This document shows, one piece after another, positions 15,090 through 24,078 of a stretch of 37,537 nt of DNA. The DNA comes from Pseudomonas sp. ATCC PTA-122608 (GTDB lineage: Bacteria > Pseudomonadota > Gammaproteobacteria > Pseudomonadales > Pseudomonadaceae): assembly GCF_001952855.1 (NCBI RefSeq), contig NZ_LPNO01000052.1, positions 364,556 through 402,092 of the forward strand. The letters are read 5' to 3'. The translations under genes and the position numbers were made by a program. Under the pieces are notes generated by a model. The model searched no databases. It saw only the letters and a program-made list of their open reading frames with translations, and was not told where the DNA came from. The number at the start of each line of letters is the position of its first letter. The first letter of the stretch is position 1.

Positions 15090-15377
15090 TCAGTTGGACT
15101 TGAATATCATCTCTCCTTTTCGCCATTTTGCGACCTTCCCAATCCCTTTTTTCAACACATCAGTTACGCCAGATTCAATAGGAGCATGTGAGCCGAACAC
15201 CATGACGACCTTCTGACTCTCTCTGAACACGATGCCCTCACCCTCTGGTAGCACAACAGAAGCCTTGTCATGCACGCCATACACGTCCAACTCAACCGCA
15301 CGGTAGCGGATTTCGAGTATCCCGCCGTCTCTCGACGGCTTCACTGATGCCTTGAAGTCACCAAACCGGATATTCAC
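15090..15377 (-). CDS. Small protein of unknown function (95 aa), coupled
   Basis: The open frame extends further upstream (to 15455), but that extension is an Arg-rich shadow of the preceding gene's frame. A GTG at 15377 overlapping the upstream TGA (GTGA) is the likely start, giving NIRFGDFKASVKPSRDGG... The protein is beta-rich, with ASVVLPEGEG and VVMVFGSHAPIE in the middle and a basic C-terminus. No family recognised. It is translationally coupled to the 57-aa gene at 15374-15547. Codon use is GC-richer than the surrounding element, suggesting the pair came in together. Confidence 0.65.
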   Translation of the reverse strand: MNIRFGDFKASVKPSRDGGILEIRYRAVELDVYGVHDKASVVLPEGEGIVFRESQKVVMVFGSHAPIESGVTDVLKKGIGKVAKWRKGEMIFKSN

Positions 15378-15547
15378 GGCTGTCTGTCGTCTACGACGAG
15401 GTTGTTCACCTTGTCGAGCTGGACGACGTACACGCCCTCTGGTGACTGCTCGCACATATAGATAGAAGGGAACGTGTTCAGGATCTTCAAGAGGTCGTTC
15501 TTAAAGTCACCCAGTGTGAAGAGAGTGATGGGATCGAGGTGGCTCAT
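15374..15547 (-). CDS. Small protein of unknown function (57 aa), coupled
   Basis: Reads MSHLDPITLFTLGDFKNDLL..., ends ...VVDDRQP with a TGA overlapping the next gene's GTG. The coding-like codon pattern (frequent C/G third positions) and the stop/start overlap support a real two-gene unit. No strong ribosome site is seen upstream and no family is recognised. Small coupled pairs are often toxin-antitoxin or inhibitor units, but nothing specific is visible here. Confidence 0.6.
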   Translation of the reverse strand: MSHLDPITLFTLGDFKNDLLKILNTFPSIYMCEQSPEGVYVVQLDKVNNLVVDDRQP

Positions 15548-15689
15548 AGGCAGGAAGGCTCAGTAATGCTGGAAGAGAGTCGAAGGACTGGATTGTAAGA
15601 CGCTCCTACCTGCTCTACCTAACGCAGATCCACGATCTCCAGGAATCCGCACACCGCCAAGGAACATCCCACCCACAGAGGACACCTTT

Positions 15690-15716
15690 CACTCCAAATC
15701 TCTGATTTGGGGAGTG
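15690..15716. repeat. Stable hairpin in intergenic region
   Basis: CACTCCAAATC-TCT-GATTTGGGGAGTG, paired along both arms with a 2-nt bulge. No T-run follows on either strand, so it is not a standard terminator. A smaller hairpin with the same CACTCC...GGAGTG ends lies at 22343-22365, also ahead of a plus-strand gene. Confidence 0.5.
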
Positions 15717-15760
15717 GTTGTGACTGCCTAGCGTTAACCCCCGGAATCTCAATTCCCAAA

Positions 15761-15769
15761 TGCTATAAT
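15761..15769 (+). promoter_or_regulatory. Extended -10 promoter motif TGCTATAAT
   Basis: Reads AAATGCTATAAT, 23 bp before the ATG at 15793; leader is A/C-rich (AAACTACAACAAACCAA) without a Shine-Dalgarno sequence. Confidence 0.7.
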
Positions 15770-15792
15770 ATGAGCAAACTACAACAAACCAA

Positions 15793-18579
15793 ATGAAACG
15801 TTTAATTCCCTTTCTTCTATTCTTTTCCGTCCTTTTTGCAGGTTCAGCCTTTGCTGATTCAGACTCATCAAAATGCGGCTTATCCCAAGACGGTAAATCA
15901 ATAGACACAAAATTCATGGTTTGCCCGCAGAACATCGCCCAAAAGATAAAATACAGTTTTTTAGGCAATGCCATTTTTGGTCAGATCAATAACAGCGAAG
16001 GTGTAGTGACAAAATCGACGGCAATTGAAGACGAATTGTCGGAAGGCCAGAAAAACATAAATGCATCAAATCAGGAAATGTTCAGCACCATAATGCTCCT
16101 CTCTTACGGAATCGCATTATGCATTGTTTGCTTCTTGCTTTATCCAATGATTGTAACGATGTTCAAAGCTGTCCTCGCTGGTGAATTTCACGAAAAGGGT
16201 AATGAGCCAATTCGTTACAGAGCGTATGGCTTGCAATCAATAGGTATCTCAGTCGTAGCCTTGGGTGGGCTAATGCCGGGATTATTTGGCGTTAACAATT
16301 CTTTGAGCACTGGTGCTTACGCTTTGCTTTCAGCCTCAAACGGCAGTGCAGAAGTAGAAGCGTCAATTATAGGACGTTTTATCAACGACATTATTTCCGG
16401 CAACATGGAAACACAGCCTCAGAATGAATCTTTAGCAGATTACAGAGCAAAGAAAGAAAATAGTCACACGTACTACTCAGCACAAGCCACCGTAGCTGGT
16501 CTAATCGCTACGTCACTGGTTATCTCAAACACATCAGCATTCAACAACACAATCGACAACCTTAATAAGCCTTCACAGGACTGGAAGATAAGAGACGCTA
16601 CGGCAGATGTATGGCAACCGAACAGCGACCAAGATATTATTTTCGAAAAAAGATTTTCAGAAGACCCTAACCAGATCATGTGGGCGACGGATGCCGTAAC
16701 TTTTGCCAAGAACCCTACCGACATAGGCGAAACTCTACCGTACCTCAAAGCGATAAATTACAACAAATCGTACCGTGATTTCGATGACATCGAAGGACTT
16801 ACAAACCAAGCCGCGAAATTGATGACAGACATTGAAACCTCTTCCTTCTATGACAATCCAGCTGGATTCCTTGAAATCAAGCAAAGTGCTTTGTCACTTT
16901 TCTTCAAGGACGCACAAGCAAACATCATGCGTAAGAATTTTTTGCCTTGGATGGTTAAATCAGATGCCATTGCGGATTTAATAGTCAATTACGCTTGCTC
17001 TAAATCAGTCTCGCCTAGAATGTCAGCCCAGTTATTCATAGACGCTCACAGTGGAAAAGGTAACGCCAGTACAGGCAACGCTTCATGCGTAAGCAACGAT
17101 TGGAAAATAATGGGCTTAGGCAAAACAGAGCAGTACGCTACCCAAATCAAGGAACAAAGCGATGCATTGATTCAGGAATACTATAATGTTCGTTTGAAAA
17201 TAAACACTCAGTTCCACAATTCAATGATTAATCAGAAACTGGTTGAAAGAATGCTTGAAGCCTATCAGAAAGGATTCTTGCACCTTGTGTGGGTTATGCC
17301 GGGAATCATGGACGATGCGAATTTCGCAGCTACGACGCAGAATCAGTTCGGCACATCCTCTCCAATGGGAACATTGCAGACTCAGGCGTTAGGCAGCTAC
17401 ATCGTTGATGATTGGGCGGTGGCGCATGGCTATGGCGACTCTAACGACAACGATTTGAACATGGGCGAAATCGTCAGAGAACTGAACCTAATCCCTAACT
17501 CTGACGGCACCCCAAGCCTTTCTGACAGCTCTGCAATCATGCAGAAAGCATACAGCACGAACGCTACTGCATCAGCCCAACAAGCCGATTTCTACCAAGC
17601 CGTAGGAGTAGGTCTAGAAAGCCCCAAAACAGATATGGACGCTTGCATAAAGTCTTCCAAATACCCTGTCACATGCATGCAGAAATATGGTCAGCAGATT
17701 TCTGAAACCATGACTCAAATCATGATGCTCGCAGCCACTACCAAACTAATCAGTTATGCAGCCACGTCCTACGGAGACAAGAAGAAAGACCGTGTAACCA
17801 CTGAACAGGCAAAGGCAGAAGAAAAGGCAGGCGTTTCAAAATCCGGCATAAGCAAGAAAAAGAAAGCGATGAAATCAAGCCCTAATTTCATGCAGGTTGT
17901 GGGAGCTATTACAGGCGGATTGTCTACGATAATGTTTGGATGGGCTTTGAAAGGATACATGCTTGCAACCGCCTTCAAATTCTTGGTTATCTCAATCATG
18001 ACTGGACCATTTTACCTTTTGTACGTTCTGAACATCATGTATCTCATGTTGCTACTAGTGACCATGCCGTTTGCTATTTTAGCCTTCGCTAAATTAAACG
18101 ACCTGAACAACCTCAAAAGGATTGGTGCAACGATGCTGGGAATTCTTTGTAGCGCACTCGTTTGTGGACCATTGATTACCTTTTTCTACATTACGAATTG
18201 GGAGCTAGCTGGAATCTTCAACAGGATCATCACTGAACACGCTACCAATGGTCTTGGAGCAGAAATTGGACAAAACACGAATATCATTCTTCAAAAAATG
18301 ATGGAGATTTTCGTAACCGCCATAATTTTCTTCATCGTAAATATCTCATGCACGAATTACGCGTTGAAGGCGCTTCAAGAAACCGCACATGTAATGGGTA
18401 TTCCAATGCCATACCTTCAGTACGGAATAACCTTCCTAAGCAGAATCGAGGCAATGTGTGTTGCAGCAACTGGTGGCATTTACTTCGTCGTTAGTAAAAT
18501 AATCGACAGAAAAACGGCGAAAGGCGTGTATAACCTATTCGGGAAACTTGGACGCAAATTGAGACGTAACCGTAAATAA
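15793..18579 (+). CDS. DotA/TraY-like polytopic secretion/conjugation protein (first copy)
   Basis: 928 aa. Signal peptide (1-21, cleavage after GSAFA), two membrane spans near 98-125 and 147-166, a ~500-residue periplasmic part, then a Lys-rich loop (about 660-698) and a cluster of spans at about 702-768, 777-802 and 836-853, ending in a very basic cytoplasmic tail (LGRKLRRNRK). Cleaved signal plus a long periplasmic part between membrane clusters is the plan of DotA/TraY, inner-membrane proteins of type IVB secretion and IncI-type conjugation. Sequence identity to them is not obvious to me, so this is an architectural assignment. It opens the plus-strand block, with its own extended -10 promoter and no ribosome site. 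Confidence 0.85.
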   Translation: MKRLIPFLLFFSVLFAGSAFADSDSSKCGLSQDGKSIDTKFMVCPQNIAQKIKYSFLGNAIFGQINNSEGVVTKSTAIEDELSEGQKNINASNQEMFSTIMLLSYGIALCIVCFLLYPMIVTMFKAVLAGEFHEKGNEPIRYRAYGLQSIGISVVALGGLMPGLFGVNNSLSTGAYALLSASNGSAEVEASIIGRFINDIISGNMETQPQNESLADYRAKKENSHTYYSAQATVAGLIATSLVISNTSAFNNTIDNLNKPSQDWKIRDATADVWQPNSDQDIIFEKRFSEDPNQIMWATDAVTFAKNPTDIGETLPYLKAINYNKSYRDFDDIEGLTNQAAKLMTDIETSSFYDNPAGFLEIKQSALSLFFKDAQANIMRKNFLPWMVKSDAIADLIVNYACSKSVSPRMSAQLFIDAHSGKGNASTGNASCVSNDWKIMGLGKTEQYATQIKEQSDALIQEYYNVRLKINTQFHNSMINQKLVERMLEAYQKGFLHLVWVMPGIMDDANFAATTQNQFGTSSPMGTLQTQALGSYIVDDWAVAHGYGDSNDNDLNMGEIVRELNLIPNSDGTPSLSDSSAIMQKAYSTNATASAQQADFYQAVGVGLESPKTDMDACIKSSKYPVTCMQKYGQQISETMTQIMMLAATTKLISYAATSYGDKKKDRVTTEQAKAEEKAGVSKSGISKKKKAMKSSPNFMQVVGAITGGLSTIMFGWALKGYMLATAFKFLVISIMTGPFYLLYVLNIMYLMLLLVTMPFAILAFAKLNDLNNLKRIGATMLGILCSALVCGPLITFFYITNWELAGIFNRIITEHATNGLGAEIGQNTNIILQKMMEIFVTAIIFFIVNISCTNYALKALQETAHVMGIPMPYLQYGITFLSRIEAMCVAATGGIYFVVSKIIDRKTAKGVYNLFGKLGRKLRRNRK

Positions 18580-18592
18580 GGAACGCTCACAA

Positions 18593-18601
18593 TGGTATAA
18601 T
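18593..18601 (+). promoter_or_regulatory. Extended -10 promoter motif TGGTATAAT
   Basis: Reads CAATGGTATAAT, 27 bp before the ATG at 18629 although the preceding gene ends only 50 bp upstream; leader AAAAAACACAAACTACAT has no Shine-Dalgarno sequence. Confidence 0.7.
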
Positions 18602-18628
18602 AAGTGAATAAAAAAACACAAACTACAT

Positions 18629-21226
18629 ATGAAACGTTTTCTTTACTCACTTCTTCTACTGCTTTCATTTAGCGCCGTTTCACCAGCCTTTGCGCAAACC
18701 ACTGATGTGAAAGCATGGGGAGTCTCTTCCCCATTAGGCTACAACACAGCCAGCAAAAATCTAGAAGTGAGCTACAACGATTATGAACGTACACAGGCGT
18801 TGGTTTTCCCAATGCTTGAATCTGTGCTTGGCTGCAACATGGTCCAAATCATTCGCAACGGGCCATTAGATTATCACTGGTTTTTCACAGGGGAATACAA
18901 ATGCCTTGGCGCGTCCAATCTGTTCAACTCAGATTCATGGCGTATGTACACAGGACCAGTTTATTTAATAGTGATTTTCTTCTCTTCTATCTTCGGCGGA
19001 TTGGTCATACGTATGCCGCTGATGGGGATATTTGAGGCAATGATAAGCACCGGAGAATCTGAGGATGAAAAAAGCAGACAGAAGCCAAGCGATTTTATCG
19101 GACATGTCATTCTGATTGCCTTCGTCGTCATGTGCCTCATACCGATCTACAAGTCAGATCCAGAAGCTGAGAAAAACGACACCAACATGCTCATGGTCAT
19201 GAGCTACACCGCAGTGGCATGGGCGTTACAGGCAGGCAATTTCAACCTTCAAGCTATTCTCTCGAAGCAGTCGATTGAGCAACCATTCGTGGCGATTCCA
19301 AAGGCTAAAAATCAGATCACAAGGGAATCCCTAAACCTCATCGACTTCATGATGTGTGTCAATCAGCAACCGGGTAAATCCCAGCAGAACCTAACCTTCA
19401 ATCGCTATGAAGGACACCTGTCGGCATTCGCTCAGGTAGGGAATTGTGTACTCACTATCGACCATGAAATAGATGAGGGAACGATCCTCGCAGCATCCTC
19501 AAACGGACTGCCTGACCTTTATCAGTTAGAGGTAGAAGCACTCACAGACGCTTACACAGTCGCACTTGTCGATGCTGCACAAATAGCCGCGAAACTCAGC
19601 AACCATGAAGAGCTTCCGGAAGGCGCAACGGCAACAGAATTCAACAAGGATATGACGTGTGAAGCCATCAAGAACTATGACCTCGGACGTACTGACCCTA
19701 CGGGCATGCAAGCCTACGTTTACGCCGCCGCAAACTGCATGGGAGAAGCCTTTCTACAGCGCTTAACCAGAGCGCCGGGAGTGAGTGAACAGAGCCTTGT
19801 TGATGCCAAGGACAGATGGGTTCAGGTGTGCAAAACCAATTCGAACATGGCTGATTTGGAGAACACTCAAAGAGAATGTGCTGCACAAATGTGTGCCAGT
19901 GATTCCAGTCCATTCATGTGCAGCGCACAGATCAATAATTACAGCCGATTGCTTGGCAACCGCTACGTCACCAATCCTTCTTACCTGACGTTGATGGGAT
20001 GGTTCGTACAGAGCCAATACGCCTCTTCAAACTTCGCAGATCCGGGCAAAGCATTGGTGAACTCAACCAAAATCGACAGCTACCAGAGCAACGAATATCA
20101 GCGGCCCCTAATGCAAGGTACACCAGCTTTCACAGTGCCTTATACGAAGGGCACAACCAATCAGGAAAGACGTTGGACCAGTGCCCAAATCATGGGCGCA
20201 TATCAAGCAGAAGCGTCGATGAACCTCGATTTCTTTGGCCTATTGGATAAGTATTTCACAAACGGCAATGACGGTCCTTTCAGCATTCACAGAACCATCG
20301 AATGCATCAGTTACCCAAGCCAGAAATCACCATCGGGCAGAGTGTGCGCAGGCGTGTTCAAAGAATTGGACATGCTGGGAAATCGCTTGTTGGCAGCATC
20401 CGCAGAGTTACGCGCCGGGACGAAAGCAGCCAAAATCATGTACGTCTCCCCGACCGAAAAAGCCAAGGCAAAAGCCGGTGTTGAACTGGCAGAAGCCACA
20501 ATGAAAGCCTCAGCGAAGATGTATGGCGGTACTGACACGATGGTAGCGTTTGCCATCGCTTCCACGGTCAATGCGCAGGCTAGTGATGTTTTCAGCGAGT
20601 ACGGTACGGATTTTGGTCCCGAAGCGGCGTATTTGATAGCAGCGGTTTACGCAAATGAAGACGTTGCAGCATTTGCCAATGAATCAGCCAAATACCTTTG
20701 GTTGATGGGGATGTACTTGAAATTCTCAATCGGCATAGCATTCGTCATGATAATAATATCGTTCTTCATGAACCTATGGACCAAATTAACAGCGTCAAAC
20801 ATTGCTTCTATTCCACATTTTATCTTAATGTTGGGTAAAAGCAAAAACGCAGTAGACCCTGAAACCGACACATGGAAGCCTTTCGAGTCACTGATTGTCT
20901 ACATCACCAGTTGGGCTTTGTTTGGGCCAGTCGTATTATTGGGTGTTTACTTTGTGAATACACTGTTCATGTATCAAGCGATTCCCTTCTCAGCTTATTC
21001 TAATACGTACATCGCATCTGCCAATGCAAGCACCATTGCCAATGCCGTGGACACGATAATCATGCTGTGTCTGTACCTTGTCTTCGTTTCATTCGTCATC
21101 GCTGCAATTATGAAATTTGGAGCATATGGATTAACTGGAATGACAAGAGCATGGATTTACGGAGCAAAATCAAGAGCGCCACTTTACGAGAACGATGTAG
21201 AAATCGACGCTTCGAAAGGCGTATAA
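18629..21226 (+). CDS. DotA/TraY-like polytopic secretion/conjugation protein (second copy)
   Basis: 865 aa. Signal peptide MKRFLYSLLLLLSFSAVSPAFA, membrane spans near 110-138 and 155-175, a periplasmic region of ~500 residues with several cysteines (for instance CAAQMCASDSSPFMC near 421-435), then spans near 693-715, 755-783 and 807-832. Same plan and same opening residues (MKR) as the preceding gene, with little direct identity, so the two may be ancient paralogues or two partners of one membrane complex. Position in a plus-strand block with a small membrane protein and an ArdC-like gene fits a conjugation apparatus. The ATPases and relaxase expected for such a system are not in this window. 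Terminator follows at 21234. Confidence 0.85.
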   Translation: MKRFLYSLLLLLSFSAVSPAFAQTTDVKAWGVSSPLGYNTASKNLEVSYNDYERTQALVFPMLESVLGCNMVQIIRNGPLDYHWFFTGEYKCLGASNLFNSDSWRMYTGPVYLIVIFFSSIFGGLVIRMPLMGIFEAMISTGESEDEKSRQKPSDFIGHVILIAFVVMCLIPIYKSDPEAEKNDTNMLMVMSYTAVAWALQAGNFNLQAILSKQSIEQPFVAIPKAKNQITRESLNLIDFMMCVNQQPGKSQQNLTFNRYEGHLSAFAQVGNCVLTIDHEIDEGTILAASSNGLPDLYQLEVEALTDAYTVALVDAAQIAAKLSNHEELPEGATATEFNKDMTCEAIKNYDLGRTDPTGMQAYVYAAANCMGEAFLQRLTRAPGVSEQSLVDAKDRWVQVCKTNSNMADLENTQRECAAQMCASDSSPFMCSAQINNYSRLLGNRYVTNPSYLTLMGWFVQSQYASSNFADPGKALVNSTKIDSYQSNEYQRPLMQGTPAFTVPYTKGTTNQERRWTSAQIMGAYQAEASMNLDFFGLLDKYFTNGNDGPFSIHRTIECISYPSQKSPSGRVCAGVFKELDMLGNRLLAASAELRAGTKAAKIMYVSPTEKAKAKAGVELAEATMKASAKMYGGTDTMVAFAIASTVNAQASDVFSEYGTDFGPEAAYLIAAVYANEDVAAFANESAKYLWLMGMYLKFSIGIAFVMIIISFFMNLWTKLTASNIASIPHFILMLGKSKNAVDPETDTWKPFESLIVYITSWALFGPVVLLGVYFVNTLFMYQAIPFSAYSNTYIASANASTIANAVDTIIMLCLYLVFVSFVIAAIMKFGAYGLTGMTRAWIYGAKSRAPLYENDVEIDASKGV

Positions 21227-21233
21227 AGATAAT

Positions 21234-21252
21234 AGGGCTTAGCGCCCTTTTT
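21234..21252 (+). terminator. Intrinsic terminator
   Basis: AGGGC-TTAGC-GCCCT followed by five Ts, eight bases after the stop at 21226. Confidence 0.75.
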
Positions 21253-21265
21253 CTGTATCTTCAAA

Positions 21266-21274
21266 TGATATAAT
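21266..21274 (+). promoter_or_regulatory. Extended -10 promoter motif TGATATAAT
   Basis: Reads AAATGATATAAT, 23 bp before the ATG at 21298, only 13 bp after the preceding terminator. Short A-rich leader. Confidence 0.7.
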
Positions 21275-21297
21275 TAAGGAAACAAACTACGAACAAC

Positions 21298-21816
21298 ATG
21301 GAATACGAATACGATGAACAAAAAGCTAATACGATAGCCAAATTTAAGAAATGGGTAGAACAGACTAAAAGCATTCCAAAAATTTACGCCCTGCTTTTCT
21401 TTGGTGCCGTTGCAGCTCCAATCGGCTGGCTTGCTTGGTTTTACATCATTGAAATATACATACGTAGAAATCCATTTCTGAAAAACGCTATGGCTTTACC
21501 TATCACCATCATGACGATAGAGAGTATCTGGCAAGGAATCTTGCTGTACGTAAACATCGAAATGACAGCAAGCGGCACTGGTTCAACAGCAATCATCCAT
21601 GTCGCTTATTTCTGCTCAATCATCCTAATGCTCATCGTTACGTTTATCGTCAGTAAAGTTCACTTCGTACTTGTTAAACGAATCAACAGAAATATCAGAA
21701 ATTATCTCCTTTCAAACGGTGATGTGAAATTCGGCAAGACGATCAAAGAAAGAGCCAGGGATAAAATTCAGGAAGTGAAAGATACCTTAAAGGAAGGCGC
21801 GGAGGTGTTGAAATGA
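21298..21816 (+). CDS. Small inner-membrane protein
   Basis: 172 aa. Three membrane spans (about 28-54, 66-87, 99-126), a charged N-terminus and a long charged amphipathic C-terminal helix (about 135-172, KERARDKIQEVKDTLKEGAEVLK). No family recognised. It follows the two DotA/TraY-like genes and overlaps the next gene by ATGA, so it probably belongs to the transfer or entry-exclusion functions; that is inference from position and topology. Confidence 0.85.
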   Translation: MEYEYDEQKANTIAKFKKWVEQTKSIPKIYALLFFGAVAAPIGWLAWFYIIEIYIRRNPFLKNAMALPITIMTIESIWQGILLYVNIEMTASGTGSTAIIHVAYFCSIILMLIVTFIVSKVHFVLVKRINRNIRNYLLSNGDVKFGKTIKERARDKIQEVKDTLKEGAEVLK

Positions 21817-22337
21817 AATTCATCACTGAGCAAATCCGCTTAAAGAATGCTTTTGCAGAAAATCCCATCGTTGGAACACTTGGTAATACAGCGTGCAAAC
21901 TCGACCCCTTCGAAATACATGATGGAGAAAACAAAGCAGAAAATACTACGCGCAGCTACCTACAATTCTACGCACAAAATGAATACACCAATAACATACC
22001 AACGGAGCTAATATTTTTACACAGCGTCACAATGAATGAAGAAACTCAAGAATTCTATTTCCTTGCAAGCTATAAAGGTAGGACAGACCCTGATGGTTCA
22101 GTGGTTGTGCATGCAGTTTACGAAGACAAGGCAGAGAAAGAACTTTTGATAAGGTACTTCAACCTAAAAGATGGCTCAAAGGATACGACTAGGAGGATTG
22201 GGAATGTTGATTATAGAGACGCTATCAGCGCTTATTGCTTTGGTTCAGAAGATTTGGACTGTAAATGCTTTTATGATTTCGCTCATCATCCAGCCTTTGA
22301 AGAAGCCGTAGCCTTACACGCACTTTTAAAATACTAA
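21813..22337 (+). CDS. Soluble protein of unknown function (174 aa)
   Basis: Starts within the stop of the preceding membrane-protein gene (ATGA), so translation is coupled. No signal peptide or membrane span; mixed alpha/beta with a cysteine trio late in the chain (CFGSEDLDCKCFYDF, about 151-165). Both this and the next protein (22394) combine a KYF/FYL-rich strand pattern with acidic loops, but I cannot call them paralogues. No family recognised. Confidence 0.8.
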   Translation: MKFITEQIRLKNAFAENPIVGTLGNTACKLDPFEIHDGENKAENTTRSYLQFYAQNEYTNNIPTELIFLHSVTMNEETQEFYFLASYKGRTDPDGSVVVHAVYEDKAEKELLIRYFNLKDGSKDTTRRIGNVDYRDAISAYCFGSEDLDCKCFYDFAHHPAFEEAVALHALLKY

Positions 22338-22393
22338 ACAGCCACTCCCCTGCTTTGCAGGAGTGAAGGGAAATAATCAGATCAGAGAGAACC

Positions 22394-22891
22394 ATGAAAT
22401 TATACACAAGCGAAAAAGCATTTTTGGAAAATGGCGTTGAATTGGGTAAAGACTTTTATTTACTAACAGACCATCCATTGCCCACCGACACACTGACAAA
22501 GCGCGCCACCTACGATCTACACCGCAAATACAAAAAAGAAAGCGCTGATTATACTTCCTTCTACCTAGGCAGGTTAACCGGCTTTCAAATCCACGACCGA
22601 CACATCTTTTCAATTTCTTCAAATGTTTTTGATGAGCATGACGAAACACCAATAACCAATTACGATTTTCTATACGAACCGAATTCAGGACAACTATTTC
22701 CCTTGAATGGTAAAGCATTTCACGAATCAGTCTCTTTCAAATTTTACCTTAATGGTCATGAATATGAGTTTGACGAAGCCATTGCTACCTATTCATCCAT
22801 TGATGAACCTGAATCGACTACCTTTGTTGACTTCATGCTAAGCGACTTTTTCAATGAAGAGTATTTGTATTACCAGATACGAGCTTACTGA
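22394..22891 (+). CDS. Soluble protein of unknown function (165 aa)
   Basis: No family recognised. Acidic, aromatic-rich (many Tyr/Phe), no signal peptide. It follows the 174-aa gene after 56 bp that contain a CACTCC...GGAGTG hairpin; GAGAGAA before the ATG is a weak ribosome site. The stop is 2 bp before the next extended -10 motif at 22894. Probably in the same transcript as the two upstream genes. Confidence 0.8.
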   Translation: MKLYTSEKAFLENGVELGKDFYLLTDHPLPTDTLTKRATYDLHRKYKKESADYTSFYLGRLTGFQIHDRHIFSISSNVFDEHDETPITNYDFLYEPNSGQLFPLNGKAFHESVSFKFYLNGHEYEFDEAIATYSSIDEPESTTFVDFMLSDFFNEEYLYYQIRAY

Positions 22892-22893
22892 AA

Positions 22894-22902
22894 TGGTAAA
22901 AT
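22894..22902 (+). promoter_or_regulatory. Extended -10 promoter motif TGGTAAAAT
   Basis: Reads AAATGGTAAAAT, 27 bp before the ATG at 22930; same -10 variant as at 1794. Leader TACAAACAAATACTATAATAAA lacks a Shine-Dalgarno site. Confidence 0.6.
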
Positions 22903-22929
22903 CAGAGTACAAACAAATACTATAATAAA

Positions 22930-24075
22930 ATGACAAAAGCGTTAGAACCAAAAGAAAAAACCGATTTCATTGAAGCTGGGAATATCAGAACCGATGACTT
23001 TCTTAAATCTCAGGTCGAAAAAATTGCGGATGCAATGGCAAGTGACGAAGATCTGATTTGGAATAGCCCAACCTTTAAAATAAAATACATGAACCCCATC
23101 ACCAAGACCGTTTACAACCTCGAAAACACAATTCTCCTGACCCAGCTTGCCAACGACAAGGGTTATGAACTGCCTTTTTACCTCACTGCTAAGCAAGGCT
23201 TCACCGCTGGACTCAGCAACAAGGGAGAGAAAAGTGACTTCATAGTGAATCGATTTGGAGCACCCATTGGCTTCTTCAAAGATGAAAAATCCAAGGAGCC
23301 AGATCTGCTCGGTGTCGGAGACTCGAAAGGTAAGGTCATCTACCGCAGGGCTTCGAAACTGACCCCAGTCTTCAACCTCGGCCAATTTACCGGCGAACGT
23401 CCAGAAGCTGTTCATAAACTGATGAGCCAGTATCAGCAGAAAGCCACACCAGAAGAGCTAGAAACCGTCTATCAAGCCCTTTTAGAGACTATACCAACAC
23501 CCTTGAAGCGCTTGGCTGGCACGAATCACTATCGTCCCGGAGAAGACACGATTTACATGAATCCAAGCTCCCACTTCAAGAGCCGTCTCCACGAAACGAA
23601 CACCCTCCTACACGAAACCTCGCACTCCTACGGGCATGAAACACGCAAGAACCGCCCTTCTCTACGTCACTACTCAGAAGGGATCGAGCATCGAGCGTAT
23701 GAAGAGCTGGTAGCCAATCTGTCAGCACAGGCAGTGGTCAAGTATTTCGACCTGCACATAGACCCATCGACCCAAAAAGACCTTGATGCAGGGTTCATGA
23801 AGAACCACACCACGTATGACGCCGGTTGGGCTAAACGGGCGTACAGCAAGGACACGACTCAGGTTTTTAAGGCTGCAAATGACGCTGACAGAACGGCGTC
23901 GAGCATCATCCACCTGATCGAGCAAAATTTGATACTCAAGCTCAAAGCCAACCCTGATTTGAAGATCAGTGAATTAGTAAAGGAAAGGCTGATAGCCAAA
24001 GCTGAACCGGAAAAACAAGAAGCCTCAAACGAGGCAGTGAAGAAAACCTACAAAAAATCAACCTACAAGAGATAA
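22930..24075 (+). CDS. ArdC-like antirestriction protein with zincin metallopeptidase domain
   Basis: 381 aa. The N-terminal half has the ArdC-type single-strand-DNA-binding pattern: ELPFYLTAKQGFTAGLSNKGEKSDFIV (about 77-103) and PVFNLGQFTGERPEA (about 145-159). The C-terminal half has the zinc-peptidase motif HETSHSYGHE (about 228-237, HExxH), with a downstream glutamate in YEELVANLSAQAVV (about 258-271). ArdC proteins enter the recipient with transferred DNA and protect it from restriction. The tail is basic (KKTYKKSTYKR), which might act as an export signal, though that is inference. It starts from its own extended -10 promoter and is followed after 3 bp by a 51-aa gene. Confidence 0.85.
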   Translation: MTKALEPKEKTDFIEAGNIRTDDFLKSQVEKIADAMASDEDLIWNSPTFKIKYMNPITKTVYNLENTILLTQLANDKGYELPFYLTAKQGFTAGLSNKGEKSDFIVNRFGAPIGFFKDEKSKEPDLLGVGDSKGKVIYRRASKLTPVFNLGQFTGERPEAVHKLMSQYQQKATPEELETVYQALLETIPTPLKRLAGTNHYRPGEDTIYMNPSSHFKSRLHETNTLLHETSHSYGHETRKNRPSLRHYSEGIEHRAYEELVANLSAQAVVKYFDLHIDPSTQKDLDAGFMKNHTTYDAGWAKRAYSKDTTQVFKAANDADRTASSIIHLIEQNLILKLKANPDLKISELVKERLIAKAEPEKQEASNEAVKKTYKKSTYKR

Positions 24076-24078
24076 CCA

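Noticed and set aside
15615..15974. 119-codon minus-strand frame over the first DotA/TraY-like gene start
   Set aside because: Crosses the extended -10 promoter and the signal-peptide coding region of the plus-strand gene.
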